A stretch of 64,000 bases of DNA, from contig NC_079884.1 of the NCBI RefSeq assembly GCF_029227915.1, positions 29,204,001 to 29,268,000 on the forward strand, written 5' to 3'. A program made the translations under genes and the position numbers. Origin of the DNA: Hydractinia symbiolongicarpus. Its lineage: Eukaryota > Cnidaria > Hydrozoa > Anthoathecata > Hydractiniidae. Under the pieces are notes generated by a model. It was not told the DNA's origin. It saw only the letters and a program-made list of their open reading frames with translations, and ran no database searches. The number at the start of each line of letters is the position of its first letter. Position 1 is the stretch's first letter. Positions 1 through 8,576 of the stretch are shown piece after piece.

Positions 1-40
1 TAAATAGGAACAGTTTCAAATACTACATTTCACTGACTTT

Positions 41-74
41 CTAACGGTGTCAGTCCGTTTGAGTTACAACGGTT
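41..74. other. Dyad cluster: AACGG, CCGTT and AACGGTT
   Basis: AACGG (43-47) and CCGTT (55-59) form a 5-bp inverted repeat with a 7-base loop, followed nine bases later by AACGGTT (68-74). The dyad is intact in beta, gamma and type A units. Other alpha units have tagcggtataagtccg, which keeps only CGG/CCG. M has lost the left arm. Confidence 0.7.
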
Positions 75-76
75 GC

Positions 77-94
77 GTCACATATTCGTACCAA
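77..94 (+). other. 18-bp constant box GTCACATATTCGTACCAA, once per monomer
   Basis: This stretch is almost unchanged across alpha, beta and gamma monomers, although sequence directly downstream (95-137) differs strongly between lineages. The exceptions I found are few: attcataccaa in type I, atatttgtacc at about 55135 and 60732, attaatacc at about 56630, gcgtgacat in 57741 and 58859, gtcccat at about 62214, and the double change in M. Several exceptions are CG to TG or CA changes. Function is unknown; a protein-binding site is a hypothesis. Confidence 0.7.
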
Positions 95-137
95 CATGTA
101 TTTAGCGATAGTATTCGGATATTGCTAGGTTGCATCG

Positions 138-167
138 CTTTTAACAGTGAAACGCTTGACTGTGGGA
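138..167 (+). other. Second constant box (TTAACAGTGAAACG ... TGACTGTGGGA)
   Basis: This segment is shared by nearly all monomers, with only the base after acg varying (cgcttg, cgattg, cgtttg). Three independent hybrid junctions (C, Ch and D/B) have intervals that overlap it. The TGACTGTGGGA half is echoed near the monomer end by TTACTGTGGGACC (about 335-347), 178 bp downstream, slightly less than half the monomer. That could be a trace of a shorter ancestral unit, but I see no other alignment between the two halves. Confidence 0.65.
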
Positions 168-299
168 CTTATTTGAACTGATTTTGGACTTTGACCTTAT
201 AAATGTGATAAATGAGCTAGTTTGACTACAAGAAATAACATTCTTCTTAATTTGACATGATTGCTGGAACTCAGCGATTACACTGGGCGCTGTGGTAGC

Positions 300-340
300 A
301 CTTTATTAAAAAATTAAGATAAATAAGTCATTTTTTACTG
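300..340. other. A-tract / T-tract segment before the seam
   Basis: In type A monomers an A6 tract (308-313) and a T6 tract (331-336) have centres about 23 bp apart, roughly two helical turns. Beta units keep the pattern with aaaaattt and ttttttt. Only the 60650 unit (T-run cut to two) and N clearly break it. A-tracts spaced by whole turns can curve DNA; curvature here is inferred, not measured. Confidence 0.5.
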
Positions 341-355
341 TGGGACCAATCCTAG

Positions 356-420
356 CCGTTAGCTCGCGCTAAAGAAATAGAGACAGTTTCTAAAACTACC
401 TTTCATTGACTTTCTAACGG
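356..420. other. Inverted repeat CCGTTAG / CTAACGG bracketing the monomer seam
   Basis: CCGTTAG (356-362) near the end of one monomer is the exact reverse complement of CTAACGG (414-420) near the start of the next, 51 bp apart. The pair recurs at most seams leading into a beta, gamma or type A unit. Seams leading into other alpha units have ctagcgg, one mismatch. Confidence 0.65.
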
Positions 421-746
421 TGTCAATCCGTTTGAGTTACAACGGTTGCGTCACATATTCGTACCAACATGTAATTGGTGATTTTCTTGCGACATTACTA
501 AGTTGTATTGCTTTTAACAGTGAAACGATTGACTGTGGGAATTAATAGAACTGATTCTGGACTGCGACCTTATAAATGTAATGAATGAGCCAATTGGTCT
601 CCAAGGAATAACATTCTTCTTAATTTCACATGATTGCCGGAATTCATCGATTACATTAGGCTCTGTGGTAGCGCTTTATATAAAAATTTAGATAAATAAG
701 TCTTTTCTTACTGTGGGACCAATCCTGGTTGTTAGCACGCGCTGAA

Positions 747-1119
747 TAAATAGGAACAGTTCCAAAGACCACATTTCATTGAATTTCTAGCGGTATAAGT
801 CCGTTTGAGTTACAACGGTTCTGTCACATATTCGTACCAATATGTATTTAACGATAGTATTCGGATATTACTAGGTTGCATCGCTTTTAAAAGTGAAACG
901 ATTGACTGTGGGACTTAATTGAACTGATTTTGGACTTTGACCTTATAAATATGATAAATGAGGCAGTTTGACTACAAGAAGTAACATTCTTCTTAATTTG
1001 ACATGATTGCTGGAACTCAGCGATTACACTGGGCGCTGTGGTAGCGCTTTATTAAAAAATTAAGATAAATAAGTCATTTTTAACTGTGGGACCAATCCCA
1101 GCCGGTAGTTCGCGCTGAA
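747..1119 (+). repeat. Type C monomer: hybrid of type C-prime head and type H tail
   Basis: The first part matches C-prime monomers such as 2239-2611 (cagttccaaagaccac, then ttaacgatag). The second part matches H monomers such as 6339-6711 (cttttaaaagtgaaacg, aaatatgataaatgaggcag, agaagtaac, cccagccggtag). The switch lies between about 851 and 891, in sequence common to both parents. Further copies at 7831, 9323 and 40888 carry the same junction, so they descend from one event. In 10-mer blocks C-prime and H are separated by E, F and G. An unequal exchange joining C-prime to H would therefore remove four monomers and place C directly before D. Confidence 0.85.
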
Positions 1120-1492
1120 GAAATAGAGACAGTTTTAAAAACTACCTTTCATTGACTTTCTAACGGTGTCAATCCGTTTGAGTTACAACGGTTGTGTCAC
1201 ATATTCGTACCAACAAGTATTTGGTGATTTTCTTCCGATATTACTAAGTTGTATTGTTTTTAACAGTGAAACGATTGACTGTGGGAATAAATAGAACTGA
1301 TTCTGGATTGTGACCTTATAAATGTGATAAACGTGTCAATTGGTGTCCAAAGAATGACATTCTTCTTAATTTGACATGATTGCTGGAATTCAGCTAATAC
1401 ATTAGGCACTGTGGTAGCGCTTTATTAAAAAATTTAGATAAATAAGTGTTTTTTCGCTGTGGGACCAATCCTGGCCGTTAGGACGCGCTGAA
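1120..1492 (+). repeat. Type D monomer, a near-pure beta-lineage unit
   Basis: This is a good beta-lineage example: gaaatagagacag head, ttggtgattttcttccg in the variable patch, aataaatagaactgattctgg after the second constant box, caattggtgtccaaag, and ggaattcagctaatac in place of the alpha ggaactcagcgattac. The GAATTC in this last segment is typical of beta monomers and absent from alpha, so the EcoRI-type site recurs about once per alpha-beta dimer. Similar D units sit at 6712, 8204, 11932, 16405, 28583, 36041, 39769 and 43497, nearly always directly before a type A unit. Confidence 0.9.
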
Positions 1493-3356
1493 TAAATAGG
1501 AACAGTTTCAAATACTACATTTCACTGACTTTCTAACGGTGTCAGTCCGTTTGAGTTACAACGGTTGCGTCACATATTCGTACCAACATGTATTTAGCGA
1601 TAGTATTCGGATATTGCTAGGTTGCATCGCTTTTAACAGTGAAACGCTTGACTGTGGGACTTATTTGAACTGATTTTGGACTTTGACCTTATAAATGTGA
1701 TAAATGAGCTAGTTTGACTACAAGAAATAACATTCTTCTTAATTTGACATGATTGCTGGAACTCAGCGATTACACTGGGCGCTGTGGTAGCACTTTATTA
1801 AAAAATTAAGATAAATAAGTCATTTTTTACTGTGGGACCAATCCTAGCCGTTAGCTCGCGCTAAAGAAATAGAGACAGTTTCTAAAACTACCTTTCATTG
1901 ACTTTCTAACGGTGTCAATCCGTTTGAGTTACAACGGTTGCGTCACATATTCGTACCAACATGTAATTGGTGATTTTCTTGCGACATTACTAAGTTGTAT
2001 TGCTTTTAACAGTGAAACGATTGACTGTGGGAATTAATAGAACTGATTCTGGACTGCGACCTTATAAATGTGATAAATGAGCCAATTGGTCTCCAAGGAA
2101 TAACATTCTTCTTAATTTCACATGATTGCCGGAATTCATCGATTACATTAGGCTCTGTGGTAGCGCTTTATATAAAAATTTAGATAAATAAGTCTTTTCT
2201 TACTGTGGGACCAATCCTGGTCGTTAGCACGCGCTGAATAAATAGGAACAGTTCCAAAGACCACATTTCATTGAATTTCTAGCGGTATAAGTCCGTTTGA
2301 GTTACAACGGTTCTGTCACATATTCGTACCAATATGTATTTAACGATAGTATTCGGATATTACTAGGTTGCATCGCTTTTAACAGTGAAACGCTTGACTG
2401 TGGGACTTAATTGAAATGATTTTGGACTTTGACCTTGTAAATGTGATAAATGAGCCAGTTTGACTACAAGAAATAACATTCCTCCTAATTTGACATGATT
2501 GCTGGAACTCAGCGATTACACTGGTCACTGTGGTAGCGCTTTATTACAAAAGTAAGATAAACAAGTCATTCTTTACTGTGGGACCAATCCTAGCCGTTAG
2601 CTCGCGCTGAAGGAATAGAGACAGTTTCAGAAACTACATTTCATTTACTTTCTAACGGTGTCAATCCGTTTGAGTTACAGCGGTTGCGTCACATATTCGT
2701 ACCAACATGTATTTAGCGATATTTTTCCGCTACTACTAGGTTCCATCGCTTTTAACAGTGAAACGATTGACTGTGGGACTTGATTGAACTGATTTTGGAC
2801 TGTGACCTTAAAAATGTGAAAGCAAGACAATTGCTCTTCAAGAAATAACATTCTTCCTAATTTGACATGATTGCTGGAACTCAGCGATTACACTGGTCAC
2901 TGTGGTAGCGCTTTATTACAAAATTAAGATAAACAAGTCATTCTTTACTGTGGGACCAATCCTAGCCGTTAGCTCGCGCTGAAGAAATAGAGACAGTTTC
3001 AAATACTACATTTCATTTACTTTCTAACGGTGTCAATCCGTTTGAGTTACAACGGTTGTGTCACATATTCGTACCAACAAGTATTTGGTGATTTTCTTCC
3101 GATATTACTAAGTTGTATTGTTTTTAACAGTGAAACGATTGACTGTGGGAATAAATAGAACTGATTCTGGATTGTGACCTTATAAATGTGATAAACGTGT
3201 CAATTGGTGTCCAAAGAATGACATTCTTCTTAATTTGACATGATTGCTGGAATTCAGCTAATACATTAGGCACTGTGGTAGCGCTTTATTTAAAAATTTA
3301 GATAAATAAGTGTTTTTTCGCTGTGGGACCAATCCTGGCCGTTAGGACGCGCTGAA
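1493..3356 (+). repeat. 5-mer higher-order repeat A-B-C'-E-D' (1864 bp)
   Basis: Monomers start at 1493 (A), 1866 (B), 2239 (C-prime), 2612 (E, 372 bp) and 2984 (D-prime). The last is a hybrid: its head (cagtttcaaatactacatttcatttac) is like type F at 5594, and from ggttgtgtcac onward it is type D. The switch lies between about 3026 and 3060, in the shared dyad region. The block can be derived from the 10-mer that follows by losing F, G, H and other units. Confidence 0.88.
2612..2983 (+). repeat. Type E monomer, the third (gamma) lineage, 372 bp
   Basis: The head (gaaggaatagagacagtttcagaaac in most copies) resembles beta. The variable patch is unlike both alpha and beta: tttagcgatatttttccgc, then tactactaggttccatcgc. 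After the second constant box it carries acttgattgaactg, a reduced ccttaaaaatgtgaaagc, and gacaattgctcttcaag. Copies at 5222, 10442, 14170, 14915, 18643, 19388, 38279, 42007 and 47600 are also 372 bp, so the one-base loss is inherited. The copy at 52447 is 371 bp because it has one A fewer in ccttaaaatgtg. The dyad and the 18-bp box are intact. Confidence 0.88.
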
Positions 3357-4102
3357 TAAATAGGAACAGTTTCAAATACTACATTTCACTGACTTTCTAA
3401 CGGTGTCAGTCCGTTTGAGTTACAACGGTTGCGTCACATATTCGTACCAACATGTATTTAGCGATAGTATTCGGATATTGCTAGGTTGCATCGCTTTTAA
3501 CAGTGAAACGCTTGACTGTGGGACTTATTTGAACTGATTTTGGACTTTGACCTTATAAATGTGATAAATGAGCTAGTTTGACTACAAGAAATAACATTCT
3601 TCTTAATTTGACATGATTGCTGGAACTCAGCGATTACACTGGGCGCTGTGGTAGCACTTTATTAAAAAATTAAGATAAATAAGTCATTTTTTACTGTGGG
3701 ACCAATCCTAGCCGTTAGCTCGCGCTAAAGAAATAGAGACAGTTTCTAAAACTACCTTTCATTGACTTTCTAACGGTGTCAATCCGTTTGAGTTACAACG
3801 GTTGCGTCACATATTCGTACCAACATGTAATTGGTGATTTTCTTGCGACATTACTAAGTTGTATTGCTTTTAACAGTGAAACGATTGACTGTGGGAATTA
3901 ATAGAACTGATTCTGGACTGCGACCTTATAAATGTGATGAATGAGCCAATTGGTCTCCAAGGAATAACATTCTTCTTAATTTCACATGATTGCCGGAATT
4001 CATCGATTACATTAGGCTCTGTGGTAGCGCTTTATATAAAAATTTAGATAAATAAGTCTTTTCTTACTGTGGGACCAATCCTGGTTGTTAGCACGCGCTG
4101 AA

Positions 4103-4475
4103 TAAATAGGAACAGTTCCAAAGACCACATTTCATTGAATTTCTAGCGGTATAAGTCCGTTTGAGTTACAACGGTTCTGTCACATATTCGTACCAATATG
4201 TATTTAACGATAGTATTCGGATATTACTAGGTTGCATCGCTTTTAACAGTGAAACGCTTGACTGTGGGACTCATTTGAACTGATTTTGGACTTTGACCTT
4301 TTAAATGTGATAAATGAGCTAGTTTGACTACAAGAAATAACATTCTTCTTAATTTGACATGATTGCTGGAACTCAGCGATTACACTGGGCGCTGTGGTAG
4401 CACTTTATTAAAAAATTAAGATAAATAAGTAATTTTTTACTGTGGGACCAATCCTAGCCGTTAGCTCGCGCTAAA
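4103..4475 (+). repeat. Type Ch monomer: hybrid of type C-prime head and type A tail
   Basis: The head (cagttccaaagaccac, tagcggtataagtccg, ttaacgatag, gatattactagg) is C-prime. The tail (atttgaactgattttgg, gagctagtttgac, gcgctgtggtagcac) is type A. The switch lies between about 4226 and 4274, across the second constant box. Private marks are gggactcatttg and gaccttttaaatg. Copies at 13051, 17524, 29702, 37160, 44616 and 49463 carry them, so one crossover was later spread by block duplication. The copies at 13051, 17524, 44616 and 49463 share a further change, gtttgattac. Confidence 0.87.
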
Positions 4476-5593
4476 GAAATAGAGACAGTTTTTAAAACTA
4501 CCTTTCATTGACTTTCTAACGGTGTCAATCCGTTTGAGTTACAACGGTTGCGTCACATATTCGTACCAACATGTAATTGGTGATTTTCTTGCAACATTAC
4601 TAAGTTGTATTGCTTTTAACAGTGAAACGATTGACTGTGGGAATTAATAGAACTGATTCTGGACTGCGACCTTATAAATGTGATAAATGAGCCAATTGGT
4701 CTCCAAGGAATAACATTCTTCTTAATTTCACATGATTGCCGGAATTCATCGATTACATTAGGCTCTGTGGTAGCGCTTTATATAAAAATTTAGATAAATA
4801 AGTCTTTTCTTACTGTGGGACCAATCCTGGTCGTTAGCACGCGCTGAATAAATAGGAACAGTTCCAAAGACCACATTTCATTGAATTTCTAGCGGTATAA
4901 GTCCGTTTGAGTTACAACGGTTCTGTCACATATTCGTACCAATATGTATTTAACGATAGTATTCGGATATTACTAGGTTGCATCGCTTTTAACAGTGAAA
5001 CGCTTGACTGTGGGACTTAATTGAAATGATTTTGGACTTTGACCTTGTAAATGTGATAAATGAGCCAGTTTGACTACAAGAAATAACATTCCTCCTAATT
5101 TGACATGATTGCTGGAACTCAGCGATTACACTGGTCACTGTGGTAGCGCTTTATTACAAAAGTAAGATAAACAAGTCATTCTTTACTGTGGGACCAATCC
5201 TAGCCGTTAGCTCGCGCTGAAGGAATAGAGACAGTTTCAGAAACTACATTTCATTTACTTTCTAACGGTGTCAATCCGTTTGAGTTACAGCGGTTGCGTC
5301 ACATATTCGTACCAACATGTATTTAGCGATATTTTTCCGCTACTACTAGGTTCCATCGCTTTTAACAGTGAAACGATTGACTGTGGGACTTGATTGAACT
5401 GATTTTGGACTGTGACCTTAAAAATGTGAAAGCAAGACAATTGCTCTTCAAGAAATAACATTCTTCCTAATTTGACATGATTGCTGGAACTCAGCGATTA
5501 CACTGGTCACTGTGGTAGCGCTTTATTACAAAATTAAGATAAACAAGTCATTCTTTACTGTGGGACCAATCCTAGCCGTTAGCTCGCGCTGAA

Positions 5594-5965
5594 GAAATAG
5601 AGACAGTTTCAAATACTACATTTCATTTACTTTCTAGCGGTATAAGTCCGTTTGAGTTACAACGGTTCTGTCACATATTCGTACCAATATGTACTTACCG
5701 ATAGTATTCGGATATTACTAGGTTGCATCGATTTTAACAGTGAAACGCTTGACTGTGGGACTTAATTGAACTGATTTTGGACTTTGATCCTATAAATGTG
5801 AAAGCAAGACAATTGGACTTCAAGAAATAACATTCTTCCTAATTTGACATGATTGCTGGAACTCAGCGATTACACTGGTCACTGTGGTAGCGCTTTATTT
5901 AAAAATTTTGATAAACAAGTGTTTTTTTGCTGTGGGACCAATCCTAGCCGTTAGCGCGCGCGGAA
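5594..5965 (+). repeat. Type F monomer with full CG-rich seam
   Basis: This is an alpha-like unit of 372 bp (tagcggtataagtccg, tacttaccgatag, tattcggatattactagg) whose later part carries gtgaaagcaagacaattgg, shared in part with type E. The seam reads gttagcgcgcgcgg, with alternating CG at 5954-5963, instead of the usual agctcgcgct or agcacgcgct. Copies: 10814, 15287, 38651 and 42379, with relatives at 24855 and 32313. Confidence 0.85.
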
Positions 5966-6711
5966 GATATAGAGACAGTTTCAAAAACTCCATTTCATTG
6001 ACTTTTTAACAGTGTCAATCCGTTTGCGTTACAACGGTTGCGTCACATATTCGTACCAACATGTATTTAGCGATAGTATTCGGATATTACTAGGTTGCAT
6101 CGCTTTTAACAGTGAAACGTTTGACTGTGGGATTTAATTGAACTGACTTTGGACTTTGACCTTATAAATGTGATAAATGAGCCAGTTTGACTACAAGAAA
6201 TAACATTCTTATTAATCTGACATGATTGCGGGAAGTCAGCGATTACACTGGGCGCTGTGGTAGCGTTTTATTTAAAAATTAAGATAAATAAGTCTTTTTT
6301 TACTGTGGGACCAATCCTAGCCGTTAGTTCGCGCTTAAGAAATAGAAACAGTACCAAAGACTACATGTCATTGACTTTCTAGCGGTATAAATTCGTTTGA
6401 GTTTCAACGGTTGCGTCACATATTCGTACCAACATGTATTTAGCGATAGTATTCGGATATTACTAGGTTGCATCGCTTTTAAAAGTGAAACGATTGACTG
6501 TGGGACTTAATTGAACTGATTTTGGACTTTGACCTTATAAATATGATAAATGAGGCAGTTTGACTACAAGAAGTAACATTCTTCTTAATTTGACATGATT
6601 GCTGGAACTCAGCGATTACACTGGGCGCTGTGGTAGCGCTTTATTAAAAAATTAAGATAAATAAGTCATTTTTAACTGTGGGACCAATCCCAGCCGGTAG
6701 TTCGCGCTGAA
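5966..6711 (+). repeat. Type G and type H monomers
   Basis: G (5966-6338) has a beta-like head with private changes (actccatttc, ctttttaacagtgtc, gtttgcgttac) on an alpha body (cgtttgactgtgggattt, cttattaatctgac, gattgcgggaagtc). H (6339-6711) has gaaatagaaacagtacc, actacatgtc and gtttgagtttc in the head, and a tail with cttttaaaagtg, aaatatgataaatgaggcag and cccagccggtag. H tails also form the 3-prime part of all type C monomers. The G-H pair recurs at 11186, 15659, 39023 and 42751. Confidence 0.85.
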
Positions 6712-7084
6712 GAAATAGAGACAGTTTTAAAAACTACCTTTCATTGACTTTCTAACGGTGTCAATCCGTTTGAGTTACAACGGTTGTGTCACATATTCGT
6801 ACCAACAAGTATTTGGTGATTTTCTTCCGATATTACTAAGTTGTATTGTTTTTAACAGTGAAACGATTGACTGTGGGAATAAATAGAACTGATTCTGGAT
6901 TGTGACCTTATAAATGTGATAAACGAGTCAATTGGTGTCCAAAGAATGACATTCTTCTTAATTTGACATGATTGCTGGAATTCAGCTAATACATTAGGCA
7001 CTGTGGTAGCGCTTTATTTAAAAATTTAGATAAATAAGTGTTTTTTCGCTGTGGGACCAATCCTGGCCGTTAGGACGCGCTGAA

Positions 7085-8576
7085 TAAATAGGAACAGTTT
7101 CAAATACTACATTTCACTGACTTTCTAACGGTGTCAGTCCGTTTGAGTTACAACGGTTGCGTCACATATTCGTACCAACATGTATTTAGCGATAGTATTC
7201 GGATATTGCTAGGTTGCATCGCTTTTAACAGTGAAACGCTTGACTGTGGGACTTATTTGAACTGATTTTGGACTTTGACCTTATAAATGTGATAAATGAG
7301 CTAGTTTGACTACAAGAAATAACATTCTTCTTAATTTGACATGATTGCTGGAACTCAGCGATTACACTGGGCGCTGTGGTAGCACTTTATTAAAAAATTA
7401 AGATAAATAAGTCATTTTTTACTGTGGGACCAATCCTAGCCGTTAGCTCGCGCTAAAGAAATAGAGACAGTTTCTAAAACTACCTTTCATTGACTTTCTA
7501 ACGGTGTCAATCCGTTTGAGTTACAACGGTTGCGTCACATATTCGTACCAACATGTAATTGGTGATTTTCTTGCGACATTACTAAGTTGTATTGCTTTTA
7601 ACAGTGAAACGATTGACTGTGGGAATTAATAGAACTGATTCTGGACTGCGACCTTATAAATGTAATGAATGAGCCAATTGGTCTCCAAGGAATAACATTC
7701 TTCTTAATTTCACATGATTGCCGGAATTCATCGATTACATTAGGCTCTGTGGTAGCGCTTTATATAAAAATTTAGATAAATAAGTCTTTTCTTACTGTGG
7801 GACCAATCCTGGTTGTTAGCACGCGCTGAATAAATAGGAACAGTTCCAAAGACCACATTTCATTGAATTTCTAGCGGTATAAGTCCGTTTGAGTTACAAC
7901 GGTTCTGTCACATATTCGTACCAATATGTATTTAACGATAGTATTCGGATATTACTAGGTTGCATCGCTTTTAAAAGTGAAACGATTGACTGTGGGACTT
8001 AATTGAACTGATTTTGGACTTTGACCTTATAAATATGATAAATGAGGCAGTTTGACTACAAGAAGTAACATTCTTCTTAATTTGACATGATTGCTGGAAC
8101 TCAGCGATTACACTGGGCGCTGTGGTAGCGCTTTATTAAAAAATTAAGATAAATAAGTCATTTTTAACTGTGGGACCAATCCCAGCCGGTAGTTCGCGCT
8201 GAAGAAATAGAGACAGTTTTAAAAACTACCTTTCATTGACTTTCCAACGGTGTCAATCCGTTTGAGTTACAACGGTTGTGTCACATATTCGTACCAACAA
8301 GTATTTGGTGATTTTCTTCCGATATTACTAAGTTGTATTGTTTTTAACAGTGAAACGATTGACTGTGGGAATAAATAGAACTGATTCTGGATTGTGACCT
8401 TATAAATGTGATAAACGAGTCAATTGGTGTCCAAAGAATGACATTCTTCTTAATTTGACATGATTGCTGGAATTCAGCTAATACATTAGGCACTGTGGTA
8501 GCGCTTTATTTAAAAATTTAGATAAATAAGTGTTTTTTCGCTGTGGGACCAATCCTGGCCGTTAGGACGCGCTGAA
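7085..8576 (+). repeat. 4-mer higher-order repeat A-B-C-D (1492 bp), second copy
   Basis: Monomers start at 7085, 7458, 7831 and 8204. This is a copy of 1-1492 (offset 7084) and carries the same rare gtaatgaatg in B. It sits between two 10-mer type blocks. In the distant duplicate of this area (36414-45285) exactly this block is absent: the equivalent of 5222-7084 is followed directly by the equivalent of 8577 onward. It was therefore gained here or lost there as one 1492-bp step. Confidence 0.9.

Larger units (their letters stand above)
1..373 (+). repeat. Reference monomer (type A, alpha lineage) and its internal anatomy
   Basis: This 373-bp unit has 65 C and 73 G (37% GC) and 14 CpG. In order it has an AT-rich head (1-40), the CTAACGG/CCGTT/AACGGTT dyad cluster (41-74), an 18-bp constant box (77-94), a lineage-variable patch (95-137), a second constant box (138-167) containing TTAACAGTGAAACG and TGACTGTGGGA, a variable stretch (170-235), a third constant box (236-269) containing AATTTGACATGATTG, a short inverted repeat CAGCG/CGCTG (272-276 and 287-291), an A6 and a T6 tract (308-313 and 331-336), and the GC-rich seam. 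CTGTGG recurs at 160, 290 and 338. No frame is open over any useful length. Confidence 0.95.
1..1492 (+). repeat. 4-mer higher-order repeat A-B-C-D (1492 bp), first copy
   Basis: Monomers start at 1 (A), 374 (B), 747 (C) and 1120 (D). The next A at 1493 matches position 1 onward. The lineages alternate alpha-beta-alpha-beta, so the unit looks like two founder dimers. A near-identical copy at 7085-8576 shares a private variant in B, gtaatgaatg, where most B units have gtgatgaatg or gtgataaatg. These two blocks are therefore closer to each other than either is to its neighbours. The upstream limit lies outside the window. Confidence 0.93.
3357..7084 (+). repeat. 10-mer higher-order repeat A-B-Ch-B-C'-E-F-G-H-D (3728 bp)
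   Basis: Monomers start at 3357 A, 3730 B, 4103 Ch, 4476 B, 4849 C-prime, 5222 E, 5594 F, 5966 G, 6339 H and 6712 D. This order supplies the donors for several hybrid monomers elsewhere, so it is the best candidate here for an older HOR from which shorter units arose. Its first five monomers recur at 28956-30820 and 36414-38278, sharing the private variant gcaacattac in the second B. The whole block recurs at 36414-40141, offset 33057. Confidence 0.9.

Noticed and set aside
83-99. CENP-B box
   Set aside because: attcgtaccaacatg shares TTCG and one A with the consensus nTTCGnnnnAnnCGGGn, but the essential CGGG end is missing in all monomers I looked at.
285-300. TGTGGT motifs as RUNX-type transcription factor sites
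   Set aside because: A six-base match is expected by chance, the host is unknown, and no gene is nearby to be controlled.
331-336. T-runs as RNA polymerase III terminators
   Set aside because: They recur in every monomer as part of an AT-rich segment and no upstream Pol III promoter is visible.
1-373. Monomer as an internal duplication of a 186-bp unit
   Set aside because: Only ACTGTGGGA recurs at about half-length (159 and 337, 178 bp apart). The rest of the two halves does not align by eye, so I do not claim a dimer origin for the monomer itself.
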